NCBI RefSeq assembly: GCF_021730305.1
Contig: NZ_CP032674.1
Span: 4,449,001-4,513,000, forward strand
Source: Xanthobacter sp. YC-JY1
Lineage (GTDB): Bacteria; Pseudomonadota; Alphaproteobacteria; Rhizobiales; Xanthobacteraceae
Reading direction: 5' to 3'
DNA length: 64,000 bases
The position numbers and the translations under genes are program-made. Within the stretch, counting starts at the first letter, position 1, and every line of letters starts with the position of its first letter. The notes under the pieces were generated by a model. The model worked only from the letters and a program-made list of their open reading frames with translations, was not told where the DNA came from and searched no databases. Below, piece by piece: positions 17,347-26,285 of this stretch.

Positions 17347-18090
17347 ATGGATTTCACCGCCCCGACCTTCTGGGTCGCCCTTCTGCAGATCATCTGGATC
17401 GACCTGCTGCTGTCCGGCGACAATGCGGTGGTGATCGCCCTTGCGTGCCGCTCGCTGCCGGCGAAACAGCGCAAATGGGGCATCCTGCTCGGCGCCGGCG
17501 CGGCGGTGGGCCTTCGCATCCTGTTCGCGCTGGCGGTGTCCTACCTCCTCGGCGTGCCGTTCCTGAAGGTGGTGGGCGGCCTGCTGCTGTTCTGGATCGC
17601 CATCAAGCTCGTCACCGACAATGGCGGCGATTCCCACGAGGTCGCGGCTTCGGACAGCCTGTGGAAGGCGGTGCGCACCATCGCCATCGCCGATGCGGTC
17701 ATGAGCCTGGACAATGTGGTGGCCATCGCCGCCGCCGCGCGCGGGCACTGGGAATTGTTCGTGTTCGGGCTGCTGCTCACCATCCCGCTCATCATCTTCG
17801 GCTCGCAATTGCTGCTCTCGCTGCTCACCCGCTTCCCCATCCTCATCTGGGCCGGCGCTGCGCTGCTCGGCTGGATCGCCGGCGAGATGCTGGTGGGCGA
17901 CGTGATGGCGCTCAGCTACATGCAGCAGCTGAACCCCGCACTGGTGAAGGTGGCCGAGGACGGGCTGCACCCGGCCGCTTTGCCCCATTATGTGGCCAGC
18001 ACCATCGGCGCCCTCTTCGTCCTGGGGCTCGGCTACGTCCTGCGCAACCGCGGGCGCGACCGCGCCGCCGAGGCCGGGCACGGCGCCTGA
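17347..18090 (+). CDS. TerC family integral membrane protein (YjbE-type), copy 2
   Basis: A 247-residue paralogue of the preceding protein, with LLSGDNAVVIALACRSLPAK and VMSLDNVVAIAAAARG signatures and about seven hydrophobic segments. It differs by a longer loop before the last helix (MQQLNPALVKVAEDGLHPAALPHYV), which contains two His residues. The start at 17347 is preferred over the ATG at 17335 because GGAG lies six bases before it and the upstream ATG would place that motif inside the gene. It has its own leader and a strong terminator, so it is likely regulated separately but by the same signal as copy 1. Confidence 0.85.
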   Translation: MDFTAPTFWVALLQIIWIDLLLSGDNAVVIALACRSLPAKQRKWGILLGAGAAVGLRILFALAVSYLLGVPFLKVVGGLLLFWIAIKLVTDNGGDSHEVAASDSLWKAVRTIAIADAVMSLDNVVAIAAAARGHWELFVFGLLLTIPLIIFGSQLLLSLLTRFPILIWAGAALLGWIAGEMLVGDVMALSYMQQLNPALVKVAEDGLHPAALPHYVASTIGALFVLGLGYVLRNRGRDRAAEAGHGA

Positions 18091-18112
18091 GCCTCCCCGC
18101 AAGAGATGTGAA

Positions 18113-18143
18113 AAGGGGGCGACGGCACGCGTCGCCCCCTTTA
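18113..18143 (+). terminator. intrinsic terminator after terC copy 2
   Basis: A 12-bp perfect stem AAGGGGGCGACG / CGTCGCCCCCTT with a 5-base loop and TTTATTG. The next gene starts only 14 bases later, so its promoter must overlap or lie upstream of this hairpin, or the start is further downstream. Confidence 0.85.
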
Positions 18144-18156
18144 TTGTCTCAAGGCC

Positions 18157-20277
18157 ATGAACGTCCATGCCCCGACCGTTTCGCACACCGCCCACAGCCC
18201 GGTTGCGACCCACCCGTCCGTCTGTCCCCATGACTGCCCGTCCGTCTGCGCCCTGAAGGTGGACGTGATGGCCGATGGCCGCATCGGCCGGGTGCATGGC
18301 TCCAAGGACCAGCCCTATACCGCTGGCGTCATCTGCGCGAAGGTTGCCCGCTATGCCGAGCGGGCGAACCACCCGGACCGCCTGGCCCATCCGTTGCTGC
18401 GCACCGGCCCCAAGGGCTCCGGCCAGTTCACCCGCATTTCCTGGGACGAGGCGCTGGACCGGGTGGCCGAAGGCCTCCTCAAGGCCGAGCGGGAGCACGG
18501 GGCGGAGTCCGTCTGGCCCTATTATTACGCCGGGACCATGGGCCTCGTGATGCGCGACGGCATCAACCGGCTGACCCATGTGAAGCGCTATTCGCGCTTC
18601 TTCTCCTCCATCTGCGTCAATCCCGCCTGGAGCGGCTACATGGCCGGTGCCGGCCGCATCGCCGGCGTGGACCCCCGGGAAATGGCGGCCTCCGGCCTCA
18701 TCACGCTCTGGGGCACCAATGCGGTGTCCACCCAGGTCAATGTGATGACCCACGCCATCCATGCGCGGAAGCGCCACGGCGCGAAGATCGCGGTGGTGGA
18801 TGTCTATCGCACGCCCACCATGGAGCAGGCGGACATCCCCCTCCTCATCCGCCCCGGCACGGACGGGGCGCTGGCCTGCGCCGTAATGCATGTGCTCTTC
18901 CGCGACGGTTTCGCCGACCGCGCCTACATGGATCAGTACGCCCGCGACGCCGCCGCGCTGGAGGCGCATGTGGCGACGCGGACGCCCGAATGGGCTTCCG
19001 CCCTCTGCGGCCTGCCGGTGGCCGAGATCGAGGCCTATGCGCGGCTCGTGGGCACGACGCCGGCCTCCTATTTCCGCATCGGCTACGGCTTCTCCCGCAG
19101 CCGCAACGGCGCGGTGAACATGCACTCGGTGGCGTCCATCCCCGTGGTGGCCGGAAGCTGGCAGCATCTCGGCGGCGGCGCGCTCCACTCCATGTCCGGC
19201 ACCTATGGCTGGCGCAAGAAGATGATCGAGGGGCTCGACCGGCTCGATCCCACCGTGCGCGCCCTCGACCAGTCCCGCATCGGCCCCATCCTGGTGGGCG
19301 AAGAGGATGCGCTGGCGGGCGGCGGCAAGGTGGCGGCGCTCTTCATCCAGAACACCAATCCGGTCGCCGTCGCGCCCGAGCAGGAGAAGGTGAAGCGCGG
19401 CTTCGCGCGGGAAGACCTGTTCGTGGCGGTCCACGAGCAGTTCATGACCGATACGGCCCGGATGGCCGACATCGTGCTGCCCGCCACCATGTTCACCGAG
19501 CATGACGACATCTATGGCGCCGGCGGACATCCCCACATCCAGATCGGCACCAAGCTGGTGGAGCCCCCGGGCGAGTGCCGCACCAATCACGACGTGATCT
19601 GCGCCCTGGCGTCACGCCTTGGCGCCGAACACCCCGGCTTCGCCATGACCGCCCGCGAATTGATCGACTGGACCCTGCGCGAGAGCGGACGGGGCCCGGT
19701 GGAAGCGCTGGAGGAGGCCCGCTTCATGGACGTGGGCCAAGACTTCCGCGCCGCCCATTTCCTCGACGGCTTCGGCCATCGCGACAAGCGCTTCCACTTC
19801 GCGGTGGACTGGGCGAACCTCTCCTTCCCCGCGCCCGGCAAGTTCGGCCCGGTGGCCGACATGCCGGCCCTGCCCGACCATTGGGCGGTGATCGAGGAGG
19901 CGGATGCGGAGCATCCCTTCCGGCTCGTCACCGCGCCAGCCCGCAACTTCCTCAACTCCTCCTTCACCGAGACGCCCACCTCGCAGGAGCGGGAGGGCGC
20001 GCCCTCTTTGCTGGTCCATCCTGAGGACGCGGCGGCGCTTGGCGTCGCGGAGGACGATCTCGTGGCGGTAGAGAACCCGCGCGGGCGGGTGGAGCTGCGC
20101 GTCCGGCTGTTCGACGGGCTGCGGCGCGGCGTCGTCGTCTCCGAGCAGATCCAGCCGTCCGGCGCCCATCGCGGCGGGCGCGGCATCAACACTTTGACCG
20201 GCGCCGACCCGGTGGCGCCGGTGGGCGGCGCTGCGTTTCATGACAACAAGGTGCGGGTGGTAAAGATCGAGGCGTGA
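18157..20277 (+). CDS. molybdopterin-dependent oxidoreductase of the DMSO reductase superfamily
   Basis: A 706-residue bis-MGD enzyme. The N-terminal [4Fe-4S] motif is C23-x3-C27-x3-C31-x28-C60. Later family segments include ICVNPAWSGYMAGAGRI, GTNAVSTQVNVM, VVDVYRTPT with LIRPGTDGALACAVM, IQNTNPVAVAPEQ, and a C-terminal dinucleotide-binding domain (from about 590: FRLVTAPARNFLNSSF, with LLVHPEDAAALGV). There is no Tat signal, so it is probably cytoplasmic. No iron-sulfur or membrane subunit gene is adjacent, and no chaperone. The substrate is unknown; formate, nitrate, thiosulfate or sulfoxide-type chemistry cannot be separated here. It follows a terminator closely, and the ATG at 18157 is the only early start. 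Confidence 0.85.
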   Translation: MNVHAPTVSHTAHSPVATHPSVCPHDCPSVCALKVDVMADGRIGRVHGSKDQPYTAGVICAKVARYAERANHPDRLAHPLLRTGPKGSGQFTRISWDEALDRVAEGLLKAEREHGAESVWPYYYAGTMGLVMRDGINRLTHVKRYSRFFSSICVNPAWSGYMAGAGRIAGVDPREMAASGLITLWGTNAVSTQVNVMTHAIHARKRHGAKIAVVDVYRTPTMEQADIPLLIRPGTDGALACAVMHVLFRDGFADRAYMDQYARDAAALEAHVATRTPEWASALCGLPVAEIEAYARLVGTTPASYFRIGYGFSRSRNGAVNMHSVASIPVVAGSWQHLGGGALHSMSGTYGWRKKMIEGLDRLDPTVRALDQSRIGPILVGEEDALAGGGKVAALFIQNTNPVAVAPEQEKVKRGFAREDLFVAVHEQFMTDTARMADIVLPATMFTEHDDIYGAGGHPHIQIGTKLVEPPGECRTNHDVICALASRLGAEHPGFAMTARELIDWTLRESGRGPVEALEEARFMDVGQDFRAAHFLDGFGHRDKRFHFAVDWANLSFPAPGKFGPVADMPALPDHWAVIEEADAEHPFRLVTAPARNFLNSSFTETPTSQEREGAPSLLVHPEDAAALGVAEDDLVAVENPRGRVELRVRLFDGLRRGVVVSEQIQPSGAHRGGRGINTLTGADPVAPVGGAAFHDNKVRVVKIEA

Positions 20278-20342
20278 GGCTCTCACGCCTCGGCCTATCT
20301 CAGGAGCGCCAGCACTGGGGACAGCGGGCACCCGCCCGGGAA

Positions 20343-21002
20343 TTAAACCCCCGGCGAAACCAGCGCCGGCAGCCCGCCTTTGGCGCCGCGGATCTCCACG
20401 CGCTCGTCGGCGACCTTGAGGCGGCCGGCGGCCAGAAGCTCCAGCCCCTTGGGATAGATCACGTGCTCCTGCGCCAGGACGCGGGCGGCGAGGACGTCCG
20501 GCGTGTCGTCGGCTTCCACCGGCACGGCCGCCTGGAGGATGATCGGCCCCTCGTCCATCTCGGCGCGCACGAAATGGACGGTGCAGCCGTGGAAGCGCAC
20601 CCCCGCCTCCAGCGCCCGCTCGTGGGTGTGCAGGCCTTTGAAGCTCGGCAGGAGCGAGGGGTGGACGTTGATCATGCGGTTGCGCCAGCGTTCCACCAGC
20701 CAGGGCGTGAGCAGGCGCATGAAGCCAGCGAGGCAGACGATCTCGATGCCCTCGGCCTTCAGATAGGCGTCGAGCGCCGCGTCGAAGGCGAGGCGGTCGC
20801 TATAGCCCTTGTGCGACAGCACGAGGGTCGGCACGCCGTGCTCCTTGGCGAAGTCCAGGCCGGCGGCGTCCTCCCGGTTGGAGAGGACCAGCGCGATCTC
20901 GGCCGGGAAGTCCGGCGCCTCGGCGGCCTTCACCAGCGCCGCCATGTTGGAGCCGCGGCCGGAGATGAGAATCGCGGTGCGTTTCGGCGCCGCCTCGCTC
21001 AT
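20343..21002 (-). CDS. purN: phosphoribosylglycinamide formyltransferase
   Basis: PurN transfers a formyl group from 10-formyl-THF to GAR in purine synthesis. The 219-residue protein shows [13 protein letters not shown] (phosphate binding), [15 protein letters not shown], the catalytic Asn/His in [20 protein letters not shown], and the Asp in [14 protein letters not shown]. Its ATG overlaps the purM stop by 4 bp (ATGA), so the two are co-translated, the usual purMN arrangement. Confidence 0.96.
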   Translation of the reverse strand: MSEAAPKRTAILISGRGSNMAALVKAAEAPDFPAEIALVLSNREDAAGLDFAKEHGVPTLVLSHKGYSDRLAFDAALDAYLKAEGIEIVCLAGFMRLLTPWLVERWRNRMINVHPSLLPSFKGLHTHERALEAGVRFHGCTVHFVRAEMDEGPIILQAAVPVEADDTPDVLAARVLAQEHVIYPKGLELLAAGRLKVADERVEIRGAKGGLPALVSPGV

Positions 21003-22072
21003 GACGCGAACCCGAAGTCGGCGGCCCCGTCATAGACCACATGGGCCGCGCCGGTGCCGGGCTCGATGACGCCAAGGCGGATCACCGTCTCGCCCGCGGC
21101 GGCGAAGGCGTCGGCCACCTCCTCCTCCCGCTCCACCGGCACCACGACGGCCATGCCGACGCCGCAGTTGAAGGCGCGCAGCATCTCTTCCGGCGCCACC
21201 GCGCCAACGCTGGCCAGCCAGCGGAAGACCGGAGGGACGATGAGGTTGGACAGGTCGATGCGGGCGATGGTCCCGGCCGGCAGCACGCGCGGCAGGTTCT
21301 CTGTGATGCCGCCGCCGGTGACATGGGCGAGCGCCTTCACCGCGCCGGTCGCGCGGATGACGGACAAGACGCTCTTCACATAGAGGCGAGTGGGGGTGAG
21401 GAGCGCGGTGCCGAGGTTCTGGCCCTTGTGGAAGGGGGCCTCGTCGGTCCAGGCAAGGCCGGACCGCTCGACGATGCGGCGCACCAGTGAATAGCCGTTG
21501 GAATGCACGCCGTCCGAGGCGAGGCCGAGGATCACGTCGCCCGGCCCCACATCCTTGCGCGGCAGCAGCTCGGTGCGCTCGACGGCACCGAGGGAGAAGC
21601 CGGCGAGGTCATAGTCGCCGTCGCGGTACATGCCCGGCATCTCGGCCGTCTCGCCGCCGATGAGGGCGCAGCCGGCTGCCTTGCAGGCCCGCGCGATGCC
21701 CGCGACGATATGGGCGCCCACATCCGGCGCGAGGCGGCCGGTGGCGAAATAATCGAGGAACAGCAGCGGCTCGGCGCCCTGGACCACGAGGTCGTTGACG
21801 CACATGGCCACGAGGTCGATGCCGATGGTGTCGTGAACGCCGGTATCGATGGCGATCTTGAGCTTGGTGCCCACGCCGTCGGTGGTGGCGATAAGGAGGG
21901 GATCGGCAAATCCCGCCGCCTTCAGGTCGAACACGCCGCCGAAGCCGCCGATGTCCGCGTCGGCGCCCGGCCGGGCCGTCGCCTTGACCAGCGGCTTGAT
22001 GAGATCGACCAGGCGGTTGCCCGCATCGATGTCCACGCCCGCGTCGCGGTAGGAAAGTCCGTCCTGAGCCAT
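20999..22072 (-). CDS. purM: phosphoribosylformylglycinamidine cyclo-ligase
   Basis: AIR synthetase closes the imidazole ring of FGAM using ATP. The 357-residue protein is full length, with [16 protein letters not shown] at the start, [51 protein letters not shown] and [26 protein letters not shown] precedes the ATG. It is first in a purMN operon and divergent from nothing: the oxyR gene upstream runs in the same direction, 41 bp away. Confidence 0.96.
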   Translation of the reverse strand: MAQDGLSYRDAGVDIDAGNRLVDLIKPLVKATARPGADADIGGFGGVFDLKAAGFADPLLIATTDGVGTKLKIAIDTGVHDTIGIDLVAMCVNDLVVQGAEPLLFLDYFATGRLAPDVGAHIVAGIARACKAAGCALIGGETAEMPGMYRDGDYDLAGFSLGAVERTELLPRKDVGPGDVILGLASDGVHSNGYSLVRRIVERSGLAWTDEAPFHKGQNLGTALLTPTRLYVKSVLSVIRATGAVKALAHVTGGGITENLPRVLPAGTIARIDLSNLIVPPVFRWLASVGAVAPEEMLRAFNCGVGMAVVVPVEREEEVADAFAAAGETVIRLGVIEPGTGAAHVVYDGAADFGFAS

Positions 22073-22113
22073 AGGATCCCCGTCTTTGCGCGGGGCTTAG
22101 CCGCGAACGCGGG

Positions 22114-23043
22114 TCAAAGCAAGGCAGAGCGCCGGTCTTCGCCGTCTTGCACAGCCGGGCGGCAGGCCCGGACCATGGCGGCGACCTGCTCCACGTCGTC
22201 CCGGAACGGCAGAGTGCGCCGCCAGACGAGACCGATGGTGCGCGACGGCGCGGGATCGGGAAAGCGCAGCAGCCGCACGCGCGGGATGCGCCCGCCCTCG
22301 GAGGCGACGAACATCTGCGGCAGCAGCGTCACGCCCTGCCCGTTGGCGACCAGCTGGGCCAGCGTCGACAGGCTGGAGGCGCCGAAGCGCCGCAGCTGGC
22401 GAGCGTCCACCTTGCGGCAGACGTTGAGCGCCTGGTCCCGGAAGCAGTGGCCGTCCTCCAGCAGCAGGAGGTCGGCGGCGAGGATGTCCTCGGCGGCGGC
22501 GGTCTCGCCCGCAAAGTCCGCCGAGCTTTCGGGAACGGCGAGCAGGAACGGGTCCTCGAACAGCGCCATGGTCTCCAGCGCCGGATGTTCTACCGGCAGG
22601 CTGAGGATGACGAGGTCGAGGTCGCCATGGGCGAGGTCGTTCACCAGCTGCTCGGTCTGGCTCTCCCGCAGCGCGATCTCCACGCCCGGCCAGCGGCCCG
22701 CCATCTCCGGCAGCAGGCGCGGCAGGAGATAGGGCGCGATGGAGGGGATGACGCCGAGCCGCATCCGCCCTTCCAGCAGCCGCCCCCGGTCGCGGATGGT
22801 GCGCTCCATGTCGGCGAGGGCGGCGAGCACGCCACGGGCGCGCGATGCCGCCTCCTCCCCCACCGGCGTCAGGCGCACACCGCTCCGCCCCCGCTCGACC
22901 AGGCGCACGCCCAGCGCCTCCTCCATCTCGCGAATCTGCATGGAAAGGGCCGGCTGGGTGACGGCGCATTCCTCCGCCGCGCGGCCGAAATGACGGTGGC
23001 GGGCGAGGGCGTCGAAGTAGCGAAGCTGACGGGTGGAGAGCAC
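22114..23043 (-). CDS. oxyR: hydrogen-peroxide sensor OxyR (LysR family)
   Basis: A 309-residue LysR-type regulator. The winged helix (about 1-60: RQLRYFDALARHRHFGRAAEE then TQPALSMQIREMEEALG) is followed by a sensor domain with the OxyR redox pair C200 and C209 in LLEDGHCFRDQALNVC, the same nine-residue spacing as E. coli C199/C208. Peroxide forms the disulfide and switches the protein to an activator. It is divergent from katA, its expected target. The start is GTG, directly next to an 8-bp-arm palindrome, and the best promoter places the transcript start on that GTG, suggesting a leaderless mRNA. Confidence 0.93.
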   Translation of the reverse strand: MLSTRQLRYFDALARHRHFGRAAEECAVTQPALSMQIREMEEALGVRLVERGRSGVRLTPVGEEAASRARGVLAALADMERTIRDRGRLLEGRMRLGVIPSIAPYLLPRLLPEMAGRWPGVEIALRESQTEQLVNDLAHGDLDLVILSLPVEHPALETMALFEDPFLLAVPESSADFAGETAAAEDILAADLLLLEDGHCFRDQALNVCRKVDARQLRRFGASSLSTLAQLVANGQGVTLLPQMFVASEGGRIPRVRLLRFPDPAPSRTIGLVWRRTLPFRDDVEQVAAMVRACRPAVQDGEDRRSALL

Positions 23044-23077
23044 TCGATAAGATTACCTTATCGAAAACTCAATGCAA
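23044..23077 (-). promoter_or_regulatory. oxyR promoter and candidate OxyR operator in the oxyR-katA gap
   Basis: A perfect inverted repeat TCGATAAG-N5-CTTATCGA (23044-23064) touches the oxyR start codon. On the - strand TTGCAT (23072-23077), a 16-base spacer and TAATCT (23050-23055) form a promoter whose start point is the G of the GTG. OxyR bound at the palindrome could both repress oxyR and activate katA, the usual logic of this pair. Binding is inferred. Confidence 0.55.
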
Positions 23078-23166
23078 TCTGATTTGTCCTTATTCCAACT
23101 CACAGCCATGCTGCGCTCCGGTTGATCCGCCGCCGTCACGGCGCGAGTCCAAGCAGGGAGCCCTTC

Positions 23167-24672
23167 ATGACGCGACCCACCCTCACCACCACCGCCGGCA
23201 ATCCCATCGCCGACAACCAGAACTCGCTGACCGCCGGTCCGCGCGGTCCGGTGCTGATGCAGGACTATCAGCTCCTCGAGAAGCTCGCCCACCAGAACCG
23301 CGAGCGCATTCCCGAGCGCGTGGTGCACGCCAAGGGCTGGGGCGCCTTCGGCACCCTCACCATCACCGGCGATATCTCGAAATACACCAAGGCCAAGGCG
23401 CTCCAGCCCGGCGCGCAGACGCCCATGCTGGCCCGCTTCTCCACGGTGGCCGGCGAACTCGGCGCGGCGGATGCCGAGCGCGACGTGCGCGGCTTCGCGC
23501 TCAAGTTCTATACGCCCGAGGGCAACTGGGACCTCGTGGGCAACAACACCCCGGTCTTCTTCGTCCGCGACCCCTACAAGTTCCCGGACTTCATCCACAC
23601 CCAGAAGCGCCACCCCAAGACCAACCTGCGCTCCCCCACCGCCATGTGGGACTTCTGGTCGCTCTCGCCGGAGAGCCTGCACCAGGTGACGATCCTGTTC
23701 TCCGACCGCGGCCTGCCCGTGGGAGTCCGGAACATGAACGGCTACGGCTCGCACACCTATTCCTTCATCAACGAGGCGGGTGAGCGCTTCTGGGTGAAGT
23801 TCCACTTCAAGACCCTTCAGGGCCACAAGCACTGGACCAATGGCGAGGCCACCGAGGTGGTCGGCCGCACCCGTGAATCCACGCAGGAGGATCTGTTCAC
23901 CGCCATCGAGCGCGGCGAATTCCCCAAGTGGAAGGTGCAGGTGCAGGTGATGCCGGAGCTGGATGCGGAGAAGACCTCCTACAATCCCTTCGACCTCACC
24001 AAGGTGTGGCCGCACGGCGAGTATCCGCCCATCGACATCGGCGTCATGGAGCTGAACCGCAATCCGGAGAACTATTTCGCCGATATCGAGCAGGCGGCTT
24101 TCTCGCCGTCCAACATCGTGCCCGGCATCTCCTTCTCGCCGGACAAGATGCTGCAGGCCCGCATCTTCTCCTACGCCGACGCCCATCGTTATCGCATCGG
24201 CACCCATTACGAGCACCTGCCGGTGAATGCCCCCAAGTGCCCGGTGCATCACTACCACAAGGACGGCGCCATGCGGTTCTTCCCGCAGGTGACCGGGAAT
24301 ACCGACGCCTATTACGAGCCGAACTCGTTCAACGGCGCCGCCGAGGACGCCAAATATGCCGAGCCGCCGCTGCAGATCTCGGGCGATGCCGAGCGCTACA
24401 GCCACCGCATCGGCAATGACGACTTCTCCCAGCCGCGCGCCCTGTTCGAGCTGTTCGACGCCGGCCAGCGCCAGCGGCTCTTCAGCAACCTCGCGGCGGC
24501 CATGTACGGCATTCCGCAGGAAATCGCCGACCGGCAGATCGCCCTCTTCACCAAGGTCCACCCGGAATACGGGGCGGGCGTGAAGGCGGCGCTGGAGCAC
24601 GAGACCCGCGCCAAGGCGGCGGAGACGGCCCAGCAGCAGAAGAACCCGGCGGGCCCTGTCGCCGCCGAGTGA
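23167..24672 (+). CDS. katA: monofunctional heme catalase
   Basis: A 501-residue catalase converting H2O2 to water and oxygen. The distal His is H54 in [13 protein letters not shown], followed by [28 protein letters not shown] and the distal Asn region [23 protein letters not shown]. The proximal heme-ligand segment [23 protein letters not shown] contains the axial Tyr. Size and motifs fit small-subunit clade 3 catalases. There is no signal peptide, so it is cytoplasmic. The start at 23167 has GGGAG upstream; the longer ORF adds an unrelated Arg-rich stretch. Divergent oxyR suggests peroxide induction. Confidence 0.96.
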   Translation: MTRPTLTTTAGNPIADNQNSLTAGPRGPVLMQDYQLLEKLAHQNRERIPERVVHAKGWGAFGTLTITGDISKYTKAKALQPGAQTPMLARFSTVAGELGAADAERDVRGFALKFYTPEGNWDLVGNNTPVFFVRDPYKFPDFIHTQKRHPKTNLRSPTAMWDFWSLSPESLHQVTILFSDRGLPVGVRNMNGYGSHTYSFINEAGERFWVKFHFKTLQGHKHWTNGEATEVVGRTRESTQEDLFTAIERGEFPKWKVQVQVMPELDAEKTSYNPFDLTKVWPHGEYPPIDIGVMELNRNPENYFADIEQAAFSPSNIVPGISFSPDKMLQARIFSYADAHRYRIGTHYEHLPVNAPKCPVHHYHKDGAMRFFPQVTGNTDAYYEPNSFNGAAEDAKYAEPPLQISGDAERYSHRIGNDDFSQPRALFELFDAGQRQRLFSNLAAAMYGIPQEIADRQIALFTKVHPEYGAGVKAALEHETRAKAAETAQQQKNPAGPVAAE

Positions 24673-24720
24673 CGTGATCCCGGAGCGGGGGTTTGCCGGG
24701 AGCCCCGACCCGGCAAACGG

Positions 24721-24757
24721 AAAGGGGGCGCGCCTCGCCGGCGCGCCCCCTTTTTAT
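24721..24757. terminator. bidirectional intrinsic terminator between katA and aqpZ
   Basis: A 14-bp stem AAAGGGGGCGCGCC with a TCGCC loop and its complement, followed by TTTTTATTT. The left side offers TTTCCGTTT for the - strand. Confidence 0.85.
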
Positions 24758-24771
24758 TTCAGCTGAAGATC

Positions 24772-25461
24772 TCAGTCCTCAAGCACCTTCAGCTTGAACA
24801 GGAGGCCGGCGAGATAGGCGCCCACCAGCGGCACCACGATGAACAGCCAGAGCTGCGAGATGGCCTTGCCGCCCGCGAACAAGGCCGGGCCGATGGAGCG
24901 GGCCGGGTTCACCGACACGCCGGTGACGGGAATGAAGACGATGTGGATCATCACCAGCGACAGGCCGATGGCGAGGCCCGCCGCCTGGGTGATGCCCGCC
25001 TTGGAGGTGGAGCCGAGGATCACCACCAGGAACACGAAGGTGCCCACCAGCTCGGCGAGGATCGCGGCGCCGAGGCCGTAGCCGCCGATATAGCCCTCGC
25101 CCCAGCCGTTCTGGCCGAGACCGGCGGTCTTCACATCGAAGCCCGCGAGCTTGCCGGAGGCGATCATGAACAGGATGGCGGCGCCGGCGATGCCGCCCAG
25201 GATCTGGGCGATCCAGTATTTCGGCACTTCGGAGGTGGGGATGCGGCCGGCGGCCCAGACGCCGATGGTGACGGCGGGATTGATGTGGCAGCCCGACACA
25301 TGGCCGATGCCATAGGCCATGGACGTCACGGCAAGGCCGAAGGCAAAGGCGATGGCGAGCATCCCAATGGGTGCCGAGCCATAGCCGGTGAGCACCGCGG
25401 AGCCGCAGCCGAAAAGAACGAGAACCGCTGTTCCGATGAACTCGGCGACGTATTTATTCAT
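24772..25461 (-). CDS. aqpZ: aquaporin Z
   Basis: A 229-residue water channel of the inner membrane with six transmembrane helices and two half-helix NPA loops: N61 in GCHINPAVTIG and N185 in VSVNPARSIGP. The selectivity filter fits a strict aquaporin: the His-type segment IVFIPVTG, and the Arg of NPAR (R188). The start at 25461 follows a good GGGGAG site and gives the standard MNKYVAEFIGT opening; the longer ORF adds 21 unrelated residues. It is convergent with katA. Confidence 0.95.
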   Translation of the reverse strand: MNKYVAEFIGTAVLVLFGCGSAVLTGYGSAPIGMLAIAFAFGLAVTSMAYGIGHVSGCHINPAVTIGVWAAGRIPTSEVPKYWIAQILGGIAGAAILFMIASGKLAGFDVKTAGLGQNGWGEGYIGGYGLGAAILAELVGTFVFLVVILGSTSKAGITQAAGLAIGLSLVMIHIVFIPVTGVSVNPARSIGPALFAGGKAISQLWLFIVVPLVGAYLAGLLFKLKVLED

Positions 25462-25881
25462 TGCCCAGTCTCCCCTGCGCGCTGTCTCCCGGCGAGGACC
25501 GGGCACTGAGCGCGCATCCGTCACAGTTCAGGAGCCGAATTCGCCGCCCGGACCGAACGAAACCGGGCGGACTCGCCTCCAATCAGGCGCCCCCTGAGGA
25601 CACGCCGCAGCTCAAGCCAACTCCGCCCAAAGGCAGAGATCAAGACTGCAACTTCAAATCGGGGTGGCTCGCGCGCACCTTTTTGACGTGCGGCAGCGCA
25701 GCATCGCGTACCGCGCTCGCGAAAAGATGAACGGAAGGTAAAGGCCCGTGTCGGCACGGGTTCAGCCCCGGCGTCGTACAAGCAGGGTGAAAACATCCTC
25801 CATTGAGGGGACGACCTGCCCCGGTCCGGCGTTCTAAGCCGGCCACGCGACGTCGAACAAAGAGCTGCCCCGGACCCTGCC
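25462..25881. other. 420-bp intergenic region, no gene recognised
   Basis: Divergent promoters for aqpZ and the small exported protein at 25882 must lie here. The only structure noted is a short hairpin CCCGTG-TCGG-CACGGG (25745-25760). Open frames in it are low-complexity shadows with no ribosome site. Confidence 0.5.
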
Positions 25882-26163
25882 ATGAAGACCTCCTCCCTGA
25901 TTGCGGCTGCCGCCACCACCTTCATCGCCATCGCCGCCTGGGGTGGCGGCGACCTCGTGCGCGCCTTCCCCGGCGATGCCGCTCCCGCCATGGCGAAGGC
26001 GGATCAGCCCGCGGCGCGCAACGTCGCCTATCAGTGGCGCGACTATTGGGATCGCGGCGGGGCGGATGCTGCGACGCGGGCCTGCCCGGCGCGCAAGAGC
26101 ATCAGCCTCTCTTGGGAGGGCCCGCGCCTGTCCTGGCAGCGCAGCTGCGCCCGGCCTGGCTGA
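25882..26163 (+). CDS. small exported protein of unknown function
   Basis: A 93-residue protein with a probable signal peptide (MKTSSLIAAAATTFIAIAAWGGG, cleavage perhaps near FPGDA). The mature part is about 60 residues, has two cysteines (RACPARK and RSCARPG) and several Trp/Tyr-Arg pairs (YQWRDYWDRGG, LSWEGPRLSWQRSC). No family recognised. Support for a real gene comes from the export signal, GC-rich third positions and the AT-poor, gene-like codon use; a clear Shine-Dalgarno is missing. It lies just upstream of another exported protein in the same direction. Confidence 0.5.
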   Translation: MKTSSLIAAAATTFIAIAAWGGGDLVRAFPGDAAPAMAKADQPAARNVAYQWRDYWDRGGADAATRACPARKSISLSWEGPRLSWQRSCARPG

Positions 26164-26285
26164 GCTTCACCCCTCGCGCGCCACGATCGGGCGGTGCAAC
26201 CGCCGGGAGCCTCCCGCCACGCTGACGTTCGCCCGCGAACATGGTAGGTGTGCCCCGCCCCGGCGTTCGGGGAGGGAGGGAGTTC

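Noticed and set aside
17224-19590. A 788-residue - strand open frame opposite terC copy 2 and the molybdopterin gene
   Set aside because: It is antisense to two well-supported genes, has no domain motifs, and its composition (His, Gly, Asp, Ala) is the shadow type.
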